Source: Deltaproteobacteria bacterium UBA6601 (GTDB lineage Bacteria > Myxococcota_A > UBA796 > UBA9615). Taken from it: DNA of 64,000 bases. The position numbers and the translations under genes are program-made. Location: NCBI GenBank assembly GCA_002433485.1, contig DJIF01000051.1:22942-86941 (forward strand), given 5' to 3'. Below the pieces are notes generated by a model. It was not told where the DNA came from. It was given only the letters and a program-made list of their open reading frames with translations, and did no database searches. This document shows, one piece after another, positions 8,444 to 16,730 of the stretch (its first letter is position 1; each line of letters begins with the position of its first letter).

Positions 8444-9088
8444 TTGGTACAAAAGCGTTCGCTGATCTGTAGTCAAGAGCAGCTTGAGCAGGCCTTGGCT
8501 GGTCTGGGTGAAGCGGATCAGGAGCTGCTTAAGCGGTTGGGGATTTTTACTGAACTGTTGGACAAGTGGTCTCGTGCTCAGCGTCTGGTTGGGTGGCGCG
8601 ATGCAGAATCTTTGCTTCATGAAGGCTTGCTTGATGCCTGGGCGGCCGTTCCGTTGTTGGACCAAAGCAGCCCACGGCCGGTCATTGATTTGGGCTCTGG
8701 TGCTGGGCTCCCCGGCCTGATCTTTGCTGCGGCCCGACCGTCTCGTGAGTTCCACCTCATTGAAGCGCGGCGTAAGCGGGCTTCTTTTTTGACCGCGGCG
8801 GCTCGAGCCATGGGATTGGAGCAGGTCCAGGTCCATCGCGCTCGCTGGGAACAGCTCTTTGAAGAGGGCAAGGTTCCTCTGCGGGGCTTGGTTACGGCGC
8901 GGGCTTTTGCCCCACCTGCCGCTGTACTCGGAGCGGCAACTCGTTAGCAGGCTCAACAGGTCTTGCTGTCGGTGGCCACGCAAGCGCAACCGCCTGCCAG
9001 CGTCGGCAATTGGAGTGAAGTCGCCCGTCGCCCCGGAGCCCCAAGTGACCGCAGAGTCCACATGTTGTTGGGGATTTTGGGGGCGTAG
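8444..9088 (+). pseudogene. rsmG: 16S rRNA G527 methyltransferase RsmG, interrupted by an in-frame TAG
   Basis: From TTG 8444 the frame encodes RsmG with a helical N-terminus and the SAM-binding motif VIDLGSGAGLPGL (about residues 80-92). It then runs FHLIEARRKRASFL and LVTARAFAPPAAVL, and meets TAG at 8945-8947 after 167 residues. In the same frame it continues with coding-like sequence (QAQQVLLSVATQAQ to HMLLGILGA) to a second TAG at 9086-9088, about 213 residues in all, the normal family length. This looks like a nonsense mutation or sequence error in a gene for N7 methylation of G527. The truncated product would lack the last Rossmann strands. TAG ends several neighbouring genes, so reassigned TAG is unlikely. 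Confidence 0.8.
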
Positions 9089-9268
9089 CGGCTGAGCTGA
9101 GCCTAGTGCACTGCATGCTTTCGCCAAATCTCGGCGCTTTTTCCCAGATTTACGTTGCGAAAGGGGAGCAGCATCCCTTACTCTCGGGGAAGGATCTCGC
9201 CGTGGGTCCGTATTTGCAGAGCAGTACCCTGAGCAACCGAGGGCTCAGGAATCAGATCGGGAGCCATC

Positions 9269-9871
9269 ATGAAGTTCGGACGCAAAGAGCCTCTGTTCAA
9301 CTCATCCATTGACGAGTCGACTGGAGTCGACTCGGTACACCTAGCCAATCACTATGACGAGCCACGAGATATTGTTCGAAGTTCGGCCGGTAATGATCTC
9401 AACGCCTTTATGGGGCCCGGCTGTATCTATGAGGGCAAGCTCACTTTTGAGGGGCGGGTTCGCATTGATGGCAAGTTCACCGGAGAGATCTTCAGTACCG
9501 ATACTCTTGAAGTTGGCCCTGGCGCAGAGATCGAGGCGGAAATCGATGTCTCAAGCGTGATCATCGCCGGTCGGGTAACCGGCAATATTAACGCTCGAGG
9601 GCGCTGCGACTTGCGGGCGCCAGGGGTCATTGTAGGCAATATCTGCTCTCCCATTGTCACGATGGAAGAAGGGGTTCGGTTTGATGGCGCGATGCAGATG
9701 CAAAACGCACTTGATGAGGTGGTTCAAGCGCGAACCCAGCGCGCTCCTGGAGCCCTTGGCACGCTGACAACCGGTGAGCATGACGATGATGACTGTGGGG
9801 TTGCTACGGGTCGAATAGAGGCGCCTGCAACGCGGGATCCTTCCGATTTGTTGGACCCTGAGAATATCTAG
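9269..9871 (+). CDS. Bactofilin (polymer-forming cytoskeletal protein)
   Basis: This 200-residue protein has a bactofilin beta-helix domain at about residues 46-150, with typical rungs such as YEGKLTFEGRVRIDGKFTGEI and EIEAEIDVSSVIIAGRVTGNI. Unstructured acidic or polar ends flank it. Bactofilins polymerise without nucleotide and organise cell shape, chromosome or envelope proteins. The start ATG follows GGGAG by six bases. In many relatives parA and parB lie between rsmG and such a gene; here only 180 bp separate them. The spacer after it (9872-10091) holds the rpmG promoter and nothing else recognised. Confidence 0.9.
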   Translation: MKFGRKEPLFNSSIDESTGVDSVHLANHYDEPRDIVRSSAGNDLNAFMGPGCIYEGKLTFEGRVRIDGKFTGEIFSTDTLEVGPGAEIEAEIDVSSVIIAGRVTGNINARGRCDLRAPGVIVGNICSPIVTMEEGVRFDGAMQMQNALDEVVQARTQRAPGALGTLTTGEHDDDDCGVATGRIEAPATRDPSDLLDPENI

Positions 9872-10030
9872 CTTATAGCCACTTCCGATCGGCTCGGGGC
9901 TTTGGTTTCGACTAGGTCGTTGCCCTGCAGTGATTCGTTTAGCCGAGCAAGTTATGCTGCCACCTGGTCCCGGTGAAGAGTTAGGAAGAGTCGTCAGCGT
10001 ACTATCTCTGGCTGCTATTTAAGCTAGTAC

Positions 10031-10059
10031 TTGACTTCCGTTTTGCAGGCTCTTACCCT
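10031..10059 (+). promoter_or_regulatory. Sigma70-type promoter of rpmG-rpmB
   Basis: TTGACT (10031-10036), a 17 bp spacer and TACCCT (10054-10059) lie 32 bp before the rpmG start. The -35 matches 5 of 6 consensus bases; the -10 is weaker. Confidence 0.6.
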
Positions 10060-10091
10060 GCGCGCCCGCTTCAGTTGCGGAGGAACAAGCT

Positions 10092-10247
10092 ATGCGTGAG
10101 AAGATCAAGCTCGTATCGACAGCCGGAACCGGCTACTACTACACGACGACCAAGAATCGTCGGACTACGACCGAGAAGTTGTCGTTTAAGAAGTACGATC
10201 CGAAGCTTCGAAAGCACGTTCTCTTCAAGGAAGCGAAGATCAAGTAG
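10092..10247 (+). CDS. rpmG: 50S ribosomal protein L33
   Basis: This encodes 51 residues starting MREKIKLVSTAGTGYYYTT and ending FKEAKIK, a clear bL33. No cysteines are present, so it is the zinc-free (C-minus) form. A strong Shine-Dalgarno GGAGGA (10079-10084) lies seven bases before the ATG. It is followed 26 bp later by rpmB, so the two are probably one transcript from the promoter at 10031. Confidence 0.97.
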   Translation: MREKIKLVSTAGTGYYYTTTKNRRTTTEKLSFKKYDPKLRKHVLFKEAKIK

Positions 10248-10273
10248 GTCGTTCTGCGGTCTGGGAGTTTGTC

Positions 10274-10498
10274 ATGGCGAAGTGCAAGTTCACGGGTAAG
10301 GGTCCTCTAAGCGGTAACCGGGTTTCCCACTCGCACCGTAAGACCAAGCATTGGCAGCAGCCCAACATTCAGAGCAAGCGAATCTGGGATGAGGAGGAAG
10401 GTCGCTGGGTACGCGTGCGCGTCAGCACCAGCGCACTTCGGACCATCAGTAAGAAGGGTCTGCGCGCTGCGGCGGCGGACGCTGGGATTAAGCTCTAG
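10274..10498 (+). CDS. rpmB: 50S ribosomal protein L28
   Basis: This 74-residue basic protein reads MAKCKFTGKGPLSGNRVSHSH at the start and has KRIWDEEEGRWVRVRVSTSALRT-type sequence with GLRAAAADAG near the end, typical of bL28. Only one cysteine (residue 4) is present, so no zinc knuckle is expected. The gene ends 1 bp before the stop of the convergent rhodanese-like gene, leaving no room for a separate terminator. Confidence 0.96.
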   Translation: MAKCKFTGKGPLSGNRVSHSHRKTKHWQQPNIQSKRIWDEEEGRWVRVRVSTSALRTISKKGLRAAAADAGIKL

Positions 10499-10499
10499 C

Positions 10500-11042
10500 C
10501 TAAGTCTTGCTTGGCCCTTCGGCGACTTCGTTGCCGGCGCCTACCCAAGAGTCGATACCACCTGCCAAGCTGGCGACATCACTAAAACCTGCCTTTTTTA
10601 GAAGGTAGGAAGCGTCGATGCTTTGTGTATCGGATTCACCGTAAAGGATGATCGCGCGTTTCTGGGTGAGCTCCGTAAGTGCCGAGCCCAGGGCGTCCAG
10701 TGGAATGTTCAGCGCTCCGGGAATGTGGGCGGCTTTCCAGGCTGGCTTGCTGCGAACGTCCAGGAGTTGGGGGTGATCTTCGCTTAGCTCTACCTCGAGC
10801 AGGATCCGGAGTTCTTCTGCAGATAGCTCTCTTGTGCCTCCTTCGATGGCATCGTGTTCGCCCTGAACGGCACTGACTCCTTCTGCCCGGTCCTGGTCAG
10901 CAGCTTCCTGTCGAATACGCTCAAAGTCTTCGTATTCACCGACTTCGTAGCCTGGTCCTCCTGGTCCTTCGACCAGGCCGCGGGCTATGCGCGCCGCGGT
11001 TCTAGCGACGCCAAGACCCCTCTTGAGGCTGCGTCGAATCAC
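10500..11042 (-). CDS. Rhodanese-like domain protein lacking the catalytic cysteine
   Basis: This 180-residue protein starts at GTG 11042-11040, just past the stop of the A-type carrier gene; upstream in-frame codons fall inside that gene. Residues about 1-75 are basic then acidic and unrecognised. Residues about 85-175 are a rhodanese fold: LLDVRSKPAWKAAHIPGALNIPL, then AIILYGESDTQS, then AGFSDVASLAGGIDSW. In active enzymes the loop after the central strand starts with Cys (YCxSGxRS); here that position is Gly. It is therefore probably not a sulfurtransferase and may act as a binding module. Coupling to a Fe-S carrier gene is suggestive only. Confidence 0.8.
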   Translation of the reverse strand: MIRRSLKRGLGVARTAARIARGLVEGPGGPGYEVGEYEDFERIRQEAADQDRAEGVSAVQGEHDAIEGGTRELSAEELRILLEVELSEDHPQLLDVRSKPAWKAAHIPGALNIPLDALGSALTELTQKRAIILYGESDTQSIDASYLLKKAGFSDVASLAGGIDSWVGAGNEVAEGPSKT

Positions 11043-11043
11043 T

Positions 11044-11379
11044 CTAGGAGAAGCTGGACCCGCAACCGCAGGTGGTTGTGGCGTTGGGGTTGTTGAACAC
11101 AAAGCCCTTACGCTGAAGGGTTTCGATGTAGTCGATCTCAACGCCTTTAAGCAGCTGGGCGCTGTGGGGGTCGAGGAAGACCGGCAGGCCGTTGAAGTCG
11201 AGGGTCATGTCGTCTTCGTCGCAATCTTCGGCGAAGTCCAGGGCGTAGGAATAGCCAGAGCAACCTCCGCCGACCACAGCTACCCGAAGTCCGGAGCCTT
11301 GCAGTCCTTCTTCGTTGATCGCCAACTTGACGGCCTCAACGGCCTTTTCTGTGAGGGTGATGGGCTGAGCGGCTTCCAT
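11044..11379 (-). CDS. A-type Fe-S carrier (ErpA/IscA family)
   Basis: This 111-residue protein starts MEAAQPITLTEKAVEAVK and has the three ligand cysteines of the HesB/IscA family in GGGCSGYSYAL and TTCGCGSSF. These proteins receive a cluster from the IscU scaffold and pass it to target enzymes. It lies outside the isc operon, which has its own iscA at 19912. The sequence is closer in form to ErpA, but a firm subfamily call needs a tree. It is first of a two-gene unit with the rhodanese-like gene. Confidence 0.92.
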   Translation of the reverse strand: MEAAQPITLTEKAVEAVKLAINEEGLQGSGLRVAVVGGGCSGYSYALDFAEDCDEDDMTLDFNGLPVFLDPHSAQLLKGVEIDYIETLQRKGFVFNNPNATTTCGCGSSFS

Positions 11380-11462
11380 GGTAAACCTCCGTGGCTTTGA
11401 TGCTGCTTTAAATATAGCGCGGGAACTATAGGTTGCCCCGTAGTTGTGTCAATTGAACCGGT

Positions 11463-12446
11463 TCAGACGGACTCGGGCTTGAGCAGAGCTGAGGATCTTA
11501 GGGCGATCTGTTTTAGAGAAGAACGGAGCACTTGTAGCGGACTGAAGGCGATGTTCATCATGTCCGGCCCCTTCCAGTGCAAGACTCGTGCATCTTCCAG
11601 ACTGACGTCGCCGTGCAATTGGATGGCTTCTAAGCAGCTTGCGCCGATGTTGGCCGCGCGGGCCGCCTGTAGGATTCTGAGTTGTTCAGGTTGATAGCCC
11701 GCCAGCTCAGCGAGGATTGTGTCGAGGGCAACTGCATCTTCGGCAACCAGAAGCAGTCCGACTTGACGAGGATCGCCGAGGCCCGGCCCATTGCCCTCCA
11801 TAGCCAAAACGGCATCACAGATGGATATCACTGGGCCGACCTGTTGGTAAATGGCCAGCATCAATTCAGCAAATCGGTTTTCCTGGTCCCCAAGGCGCAT
11901 GTGCCAGATGGGCTTTCTCTTACCGCTGATGCAGCCAAATAGATTTTTAACCGCTCCGGTCATCAGCATCTGGCAGTGCGACTTCATTTTGCACACGTTG
12001 ATCACTACGTCTGCTTCGAGGACTGCTGTGTCGATCTGTAAGGGGCCCGCCTCAAAGCCAGGGACCCAGACTTTAGTGGGCCTTCTGAACTCGATGATTG
12101 GGACCTGGGCCTGGGCTGCGACTGCTGCGATGCCGTTGGCTCTGGCGACTCCCCTAGCGGTGCCAAAGGCAGGAGAGTCGCCGATGCGCAGGTCCAGGTT
12201 GAGGTCGAGACTCTGAAGTCGAGCAATGAGTGCCCGCAGCAGTTCAGGGTGGGGCGAAAGGACGGCTTCTGCTGGGGCGGCACGGAGGAAGTTTGGCTTG
12301 ATCAGGATCCGCGAGCCTCGCTTGATCCTACGGCCAAAACCGGCCACTCCATTAAGGCCGCCGAAGGGCTCCAGGGCCGCATCGAGTGCCTGCTCAACAT
12401 GGTCGCTCCGATAGTCGGGACAGCGCATCATGGAGACGGTGGACAT
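11463..12446 (-). CDS. DUF362 family protein
   Basis: This 327-residue protein carries the DUF362 motifs: ILIKPNFL near residue 49, GDSPAFGT, the block VINVCKMKSHCQMLMTGAVKNLFG and GNGPGLGDPR. The start ATG at 12446-12444 is preferred over a GTG 63 bases upstream because conserved sequence begins soon after it. No ferredoxin domain is attached, unlike many family members. The biochemical role of the family is not established; some members occur near Fe-S or radical enzymes. It is divergent from the asparaginase-family gene and separated by 83 bp from the A-type carrier. Confidence 0.82.
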   Translation of the reverse strand: MSTVSMMRCPDYRSDHVEQALDAALEPFGGLNGVAGFGRRIKRGSRILIKPNFLRAAPAEAVLSPHPELLRALIARLQSLDLNLDLRIGDSPAFGTARGVARANGIAAVAAQAQVPIIEFRRPTKVWVPGFEAGPLQIDTAVLEADVVINVCKMKSHCQMLMTGAVKNLFGCISGKRKPIWHMRLGDQENRFAELMLAIYQQVGPVISICDAVLAMEGNGPGLGDPRQVGLLLVAEDAVALDTILAELAGYQPEQLRILQAARAANIGASCLEAIQLHGDVSLEDARVLHWKGPDMMNIAFSPLQVLRSSLKQIALRSSALLKPESV

Positions 12447-12552
12447 GATCTTCAGGATGCCTTTCTGTAGCGCGAATGACCAGCATCCCTGCCGCGCTTC
12501 TCTGGGCACGGGCCTGTAGAGTATTGATTCCTATTCTTTTGTAGAGGACTTG

Positions 12553-13569
12553 ATGGCTGCTCTTCCTATCTTGATGTTGCACGGTGGCGCTGGTGCGATG
12601 CGTACCCTGGAAGGGCGTGATGAGCGTGCCTATCGAGACAGCTTAAGGCTCGCCTGCAGGCTTGGCTCCGAGCTCCTTGTTGAGGGCAGCTCAGCCCTGG
12701 AGGCTGCGGTTCAGGCTGTGGTCACTATGGAGGATTCCGGGAACTTCAACGCCGGGCTTGGCTCTTGTCTCAATTTTGATGGTGAGATCGAGATGGATGC
12801 AGCAGTTATGCGCGGTTCGGATCGCGCTTTTGGTGGGGTTGCTGCAATTCGCCAGGTGGCCAATCCGGTAGTCGCTGCCTGCCAGGTTATGGAGCAGACT
12901 CGTCATTGCCTGCTTGGCGCTGAGGGTGCGACCCGGTTTGCCAAGGCTCAAGGTCTGACCTTACGTAGTGACTTTCCCTCGCAGTCGCGGCGCCTTGCCT
13001 GGCGACGGAAGCGGGAGGCAGTTACCGCAGGCGGAGCTCTTGAAGCAGGAGGTCTGGCGGCGATGGGCGGGGTCCTGGGCATTCAGGGCTCAGCTGGTCA
13101 GGACGCCGACTCCAGCGACACTGTAGGTGCGGTTGCTATGGACGCTGATGGCAGCCTGGCCTGTGCGGTGAGTACCGGTGGCCTATGGCTCAAGCAGGCT
13201 GGACGAATTGGTGATTCACCTCTGCCAGGTGCTGGGCTCTGGGCTGTGGACGGCGAAGGTGTTGCTGTGGCTACGGGCACCGGTGAGATGATCCTTCGCA
13301 GCCTGTTGTGCAAGGAAGTGGTTGACCGGATGCACCATGGGGCGAGTCGAGCATGCGCTTTGGGGATGACTCACCTGGAAGCTCTGTTTGGTCCGGGGGT
13401 GGCCGGAGTTATTGCTATTGATCCTAGTGGGATGCCCGGCTTTGCCCTGAATACGCGTGGTATGGGGCGAGCCGTCTGGCGTCTTGGGATGGAGCGTCCG
13501 GCTGTTGCTATCTGGCCTGAGGAAGGGTGGGATGAGACCATCGCTGAGGTCAGCGGAGCCCCGGGCTAG
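12553..13569 (+). CDS. Isoaspartyl peptidase / L-asparaginase family Ntn hydrolase
   Basis: This 338-residue protein has the N-terminal motif LMLHGGAGAMR, the FNAGLGSCLNFDGEIEMDA block and the autocleavage region SSDTVGAVAMDADGSLACAVSTGG, where Thr would become the catalytic N-terminal nucleophile after self-processing. The scissile pair is Asp-Thr, as in glycosylasparaginases, rather than the Gly-Thr of E. coli IaaA. The family hydrolyses asparagine or beta-aspartyl peptides. ATG 12553 has GAGGA upstream. It heads a plus-strand run with the next two genes. Confidence 0.87.
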   Translation: MAALPILMLHGGAGAMRTLEGRDERAYRDSLRLACRLGSELLVEGSSALEAAVQAVVTMEDSGNFNAGLGSCLNFDGEIEMDAAVMRGSDRAFGGVAAIRQVANPVVAACQVMEQTRHCLLGAEGATRFAKAQGLTLRSDFPSQSRRLAWRRKREAVTAGGALEAGGLAAMGGVLGIQGSAGQDADSSDTVGAVAMDADGSLACAVSTGGLWLKQAGRIGDSPLPGAGLWAVDGEGVAVATGTGEMILRSLLCKEVVDRMHHGASRACALGMTHLEALFGPGVAGVIAIDPSGMPGFALNTRGMGRAVWRLGMERPAVAIWPEEGWDETIAEVSGAPG

Positions 13570-13590
13570 GGGTTATTAGAGGAGTTCAGG

Positions 13591-14565
13591 ATGCCCTTTA
13601 AGGGAGAACCTGTTCGATCGCCGAGCTGGTTGCCGACCTTGTTCTCAGAGCCCTGGGACCTGGGTTCTTCGGCTATTGCCAGAACTCTCAAGCACGCGCG
13701 GACCGCTCGTGGGCTGAACCCTTCGCGAGTTTTTGGCCTGCAGGTTCGAGCCCTTGAGTTCTGCAGTGATGATGGGGTTCGTCTTGATGCCTGGTACCTC
13801 CCTGCAGCCAAGCAGGTGGATGCCGTCTCACCGGGATGTGTAGTGCTTCATCATCATTACGGTGGGCAGAAGGCGACTCTGCTGCCGTGGCTTGAATTCT
13901 TTCACCGTAAGGGCTTCGATGCCCTTTGTTTCGATGCTCGGGGTCATGGTGCGTCCGGACCCTCTCCTGAGGGTCGTGGGTCCTTTGTTCATCGGGCCGC
14001 TGATGTGCGGGCTGCCTGTAATAAGGCTAGGGATTTAGGTGCCCAGCAGATCATTGCTTTTGGCCAGAGTCAGGGAGCTGCTGCCTTGGTTATGGGAATT
14101 CATGATCGGGATGATGTGGTTGCCTGCATCGTTGACTCTGGCCCCGCTCCGGATATGGCAAGCGCTGCCTGGGGATTGGCTGGCAACATGCTGGGTCGGC
14201 TCGCTGGCGAGCGACCTGTCGCCCGCGCCCTGCTGTCAGCGCGAATTCTTCCCGGCACTCATCCGCTGCTCTATCAGGCGGCGCTTTGGCAGGCCTTGTT
14301 TGGTTTGCGATCGCGACCGCTACTGTGGATTCATGGAGCCAGGGATCGGGTGATTCCCCGCCAAAGCGCCAGCCTGTGGTTCAAGTTGCTGCGCCCTGCT
14401 GGTCAGCTGTGGCAGGGTGTCGAGGTGGCTCATGCAGAACATGTTCGTTGTCTGGCTGTCGGTGGTGTGGAGTTGGAGGTTCAGGTAGAGGACTTCCTTG
14501 CTCGAGCAGGCCTTGGTCTGCCGTCTCTAGGCCAGCCCACTGAGAAGGAGGTAGAGCGCTTGTGA
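13591..14565 (+). CDS. Alpha/beta hydrolase
   Basis: This 324-residue protein has an alpha/beta hydrolase fold at about residues 50-310: a cap strand region (FCSDDGVRLDAWYLP), oxyanion-region HHHYGGQK, DARGHGAS, the nucleophile elbow GQSQG (about residues 154-158), an acid residue in HGARDRVIP and the histidine in HAEH. The nearest described groups are serine aminopeptidase-like or dienelactone-type hydrolases; the substrate cannot be told. There is no signal peptide. A good Shine-Dalgarno GAGGAG precedes ATG 13591, and its stop overlaps the start of the TPR gene. Confidence 0.82.
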   Translation: MPFKGEPVRSPSWLPTLFSEPWDLGSSAIARTLKHARTARGLNPSRVFGLQVRALEFCSDDGVRLDAWYLPAAKQVDAVSPGCVVLHHHYGGQKATLLPWLEFFHRKGFDALCFDARGHGASGPSPEGRGSFVHRAADVRAACNKARDLGAQQIIAFGQSQGAAALVMGIHDRDDVVACIVDSGPAPDMASAAWGLAGNMLGRLAGERPVARALLSARILPGTHPLLYQAALWQALFGLRSRPLLWIHGARDRVIPRQSASLWFKLLRPAGQLWQGVEVAHAEHVRCLAVGGVELEVQVEDFLARAGLGLPSLGQPTEKEVERL

Positions 14566-16289
14566 TACGGATGGCTTGGATGCTGGCTCTTATGGGGAGC
14601 CTGGCTGCGCTTTTTCCTGGATCGCTGGAGGCACGTGGAGCTGCTGCTGTCCGTGCAGATCGGGCGGCTGACAGGGAGCTGGCAGAGGCTCGTCAGCAAC
14701 GGGATCGCGGTCAGCTCGAGCAGGCGATGTCTACGGTTCTAGCTCTTCTTAAGGAGCGCCCAGAGGACTTTGCTGTTCATCGCTTTTACATGGAGCTGGC
14801 TGCGACCAGCAGGCGCAACGGCGGTCTTGTGGAGGCTGAGTATCGGCATTTTCTGGAGCAGGAAGGTGGAGGATCCTTTGCCTCGCTCCTGCATGGCGCG
14901 GCGACCTTGACCGCAGAGCTGACCTTCAGGGGACCTCTGCGAGAACAGCGAGTGCGTCAGATAGAGCGCCGGCTCGCCGCCGCTGAGGCCGATCCTAAAA
15001 CCGCTGTGTGGGCCCATCTGGTTGCTATTGATCTGGCCAAGCTGCAACGGTCACTGCCGCGCATTAAGCAAGCTCTCAATGCTGCTGTCGAGTTGGACTC
15101 CAGTCATCCCTCGGTGCGGGTCGAACAGCTGCAGCTATTGGTGCTCGAAGAGCAGCTTGATGCGGCCGCTGATATTTGTCTGAAGCTGCTGCAGGATAGT
15201 CCCTGGCGGGCCGATGCCTGTGGAGCAGTGATGCGCAGTTCGGAACGCCGCCTGCTGCCCAGCGATGCGCTGCAGGAACGGCTTCAGAATGTGCTGAAGG
15301 AGCTGGAGCGGCGCTTTAAGCGGGACAAGGTTGTCTTGCAGTCGCTTGTTGAGCTGTATCGTGACATTGATGATCGTAAGGGGACCAGGCGGCTTGAAGC
15401 CAGCCTTCGTGCGCTTCATAAAGACTGGCAGCCCCCCTTGCGGCGCAATCCTTACATGACGCCGCTGCGAGGCGGTGAGCTGAGCGACGAGGAACTTGAT
15501 GCTTTGCAGAGCCTGAGGGCTTTGAGTGAAGGCAATGATGAGGATCCTTGGGCGCTGGTCAAGGCTCTGCAGGCTCTTGATGGAGAGATGAACGGATCGC
15601 CGCGAATTCGGGCGATGTATCTGCGCCAAAAGGCCTATGCGCTGCGGGCCAAGGAAGTTTTGGATCGAGATGGCTCCAGAGCTGCTGTGCGAGAGGCCAT
15701 GGAGCTTTTACCTGATGATCCTCACATTATTAACGAGTGGGCCTATATGTCGGCCCTCGATAAGGTCGATCTGGCGCAGGCTCTTGAGGCCATAGACAAG
15801 GCATTGTTGATGCTGTTGGGCGAGAATTTTGCCTTGCTTGAGCTTGATCCTGGTGAGAGCTTTGATGAGTGGGAGGGCGATCGATCCGAGTCAGTGGGCG
15901 CCTTCATCGATACTCGCGGTTGGGTCCTCTATCAGCTGGGTCGTCATGAAGAGGCTGCTCGCGATCTGGAGCTTGCCAGCCTGCTTACCTCTGACGGTAC
16001 GGTTCAAGGCCATTTGGGAAGAGCTCGCTACGCTGTGGGGAATGACGATGGAGCGTTTCACAACCTGTTGCGGGCCCTGGCTCTGGGTACTGAGGATCAG
16101 CAGCAGGTGCGGGATCTGGCTGAGCATCTCTATCAGAAGCAGCACGCTGTCCCTGGCGGCTTGCAGGTGTTGGTCGACGAGACCCGTCGACAGCTCGGTA
16201 TCGTTGTGGATATGGATGGAGGCCCGGAGAGCGGGACCCTGCAGAGGCCTGAGGGAGCCTCTCTGCGGCCCGGAGAGCGCTCCGAATAG
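14562..16289 (+). CDS. Exported TPR-repeat protein
   Basis: This 575-residue protein starts at GTG 14562, overlapping the hydrolase stop by four bases. It has a signal-peptide-like N-terminus (MAWMLALMGSLAALFPGSLEARG) followed by all-helical sequence with TPR-like units, for example around residues 40-75, 145-180 and 445-510 (RGWVLYQLGRHEEAARDLE). The charged C-terminal 30 residues look disordered. It is probably a periplasmic or outer-membrane-facing scaffold. No enzyme motif is seen. It is convergent with the DsrE-family gene, 18 bp apart. Confidence 0.72.
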   Translation: MIRMAWMLALMGSLAALFPGSLEARGAAAVRADRAADRELAEARQQRDRGQLEQAMSTVLALLKERPEDFAVHRFYMELAATSRRNGGLVEAEYRHFLEQEGGGSFASLLHGAATLTAELTFRGPLREQRVRQIERRLAAAEADPKTAVWAHLVAIDLAKLQRSLPRIKQALNAAVELDSSHPSVRVEQLQLLVLEEQLDAAADICLKLLQDSPWRADACGAVMRSSERRLLPSDALQERLQNVLKELERRFKRDKVVLQSLVELYRDIDDRKGTRRLEASLRALHKDWQPPLRRNPYMTPLRGGELSDEELDALQSLRALSEGNDEDPWALVKALQALDGEMNGSPRIRAMYLRQKAYALRAKEVLDRDGSRAAVREAMELLPDDPHIINEWAYMSALDKVDLAQALEAIDKALLMLLGENFALLELDPGESFDEWEGDRSESVGAFIDTRGWVLYQLGRHEEAARDLELASLLTSDGTVQGHLGRARYAVGNDDGAFHNLLRALALGTEDQQQVRDLAEHLYQKQHAVPGGLQVLVDETRRQLGIVVDMDGGPESGTLQRPEGASLRPGERSE

Positions 16290-16307
16290 GGAGCGCAAGG
16301 GATTGCT

Positions 16308-16730
16308 CTAGGTTACGACCAGCTGTCCGTCTGCGGCGATCTGGAGGAAGCTGGCGTGGCCGAGCATCCCGTCGAAGTTCTCTAACAGCTTCGGCTCTAT
16401 GTGCAGAAGCTTTATGGAGGTGGTGCAGGCATAGATGCGGACTCGCTCGCCTCCCAGCTCCCGTGCCTCCTCGAAGAACTCGTCCAGATCGGGGATCCGC
16501 CCGGCGTCGATACCTCGCTCGTAGGCCTTCTTGATCTCGGGAGTAGCGATCTGAACTTCTGCCTCGCCAAGGCTCTGATGACAGTATCGCCACAACACCC
16601 CGTAGGTCATGTAGACATGAGCTTCCCAGTCCATTGAAGCGGCCGTGGAGACCAGGCCGACCATGGTGTGGAGGCGCTCGTAGCTGTCTCCTTTTGCGTA
16701 GATGCAGAGCTTATGTCTACTCACGGTCAT
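16308..16730 (-). CDS. DsrE/DsrF-like family protein at the end of the isc operon
   Basis: This 140-residue protein has the DsrE-type alpha/beta fold: KLCIYAKGDSYERLHTMVGLVSTAASMDWEAHVYMTYG, then a helix, then ERVRIYACTTSIKLLHIEP and a final strand. A cysteine sits in IYACTTS, the position that carries persulfide in sulfur-relay members, and another in RYCHQS. Its ATG lies inside the last codons of iscX (14-base overlap), so it is translated with the operon. A role in sulfur transfer to or from IscS is an inference from this context. Confidence 0.8.
   Translation of the reverse strand: MTVSRHKLCIYAKGDSYERLHTMVGLVSTAASMDWEAHVYMTYGVLWRYCHQSLGEAEVQIATPEIKKAYERGIDAGRIPDLDEFFEEARELGGERVRIYACTTSIKLLHIEPKLLENFDGMLGHASFLQIAADGQLVVT

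Noticed and set aside
8945..8947. TAG in rsmG as a pyrrolysine codon
   Set aside because: RsmG is not a pyrrolysine protein and TAG ends rpmH, rpmG, the bactofilin and other genes here, so ordinary stop is the simpler reading.
7997..9127. 376-codon open frame on the minus strand across mnmG and rsmG
   Set aside because: It is antisense to two well-conserved genes, resembles no protein family and has no ribosome site; it reflects codon composition.
13740..13765. GGTTCGAGCCC, resembling a tRNA T-arm
   Set aside because: It lies inside the alpha/beta hydrolase coding frame and no acceptor or anticodon stems pair around it.
15985..16593. 202-codon minus-strand frame over the TPR and DsrE-like genes
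   Set aside because: It runs across the ends of two genes in other frames, is Arg/Pro-rich and has no recognisable domain.
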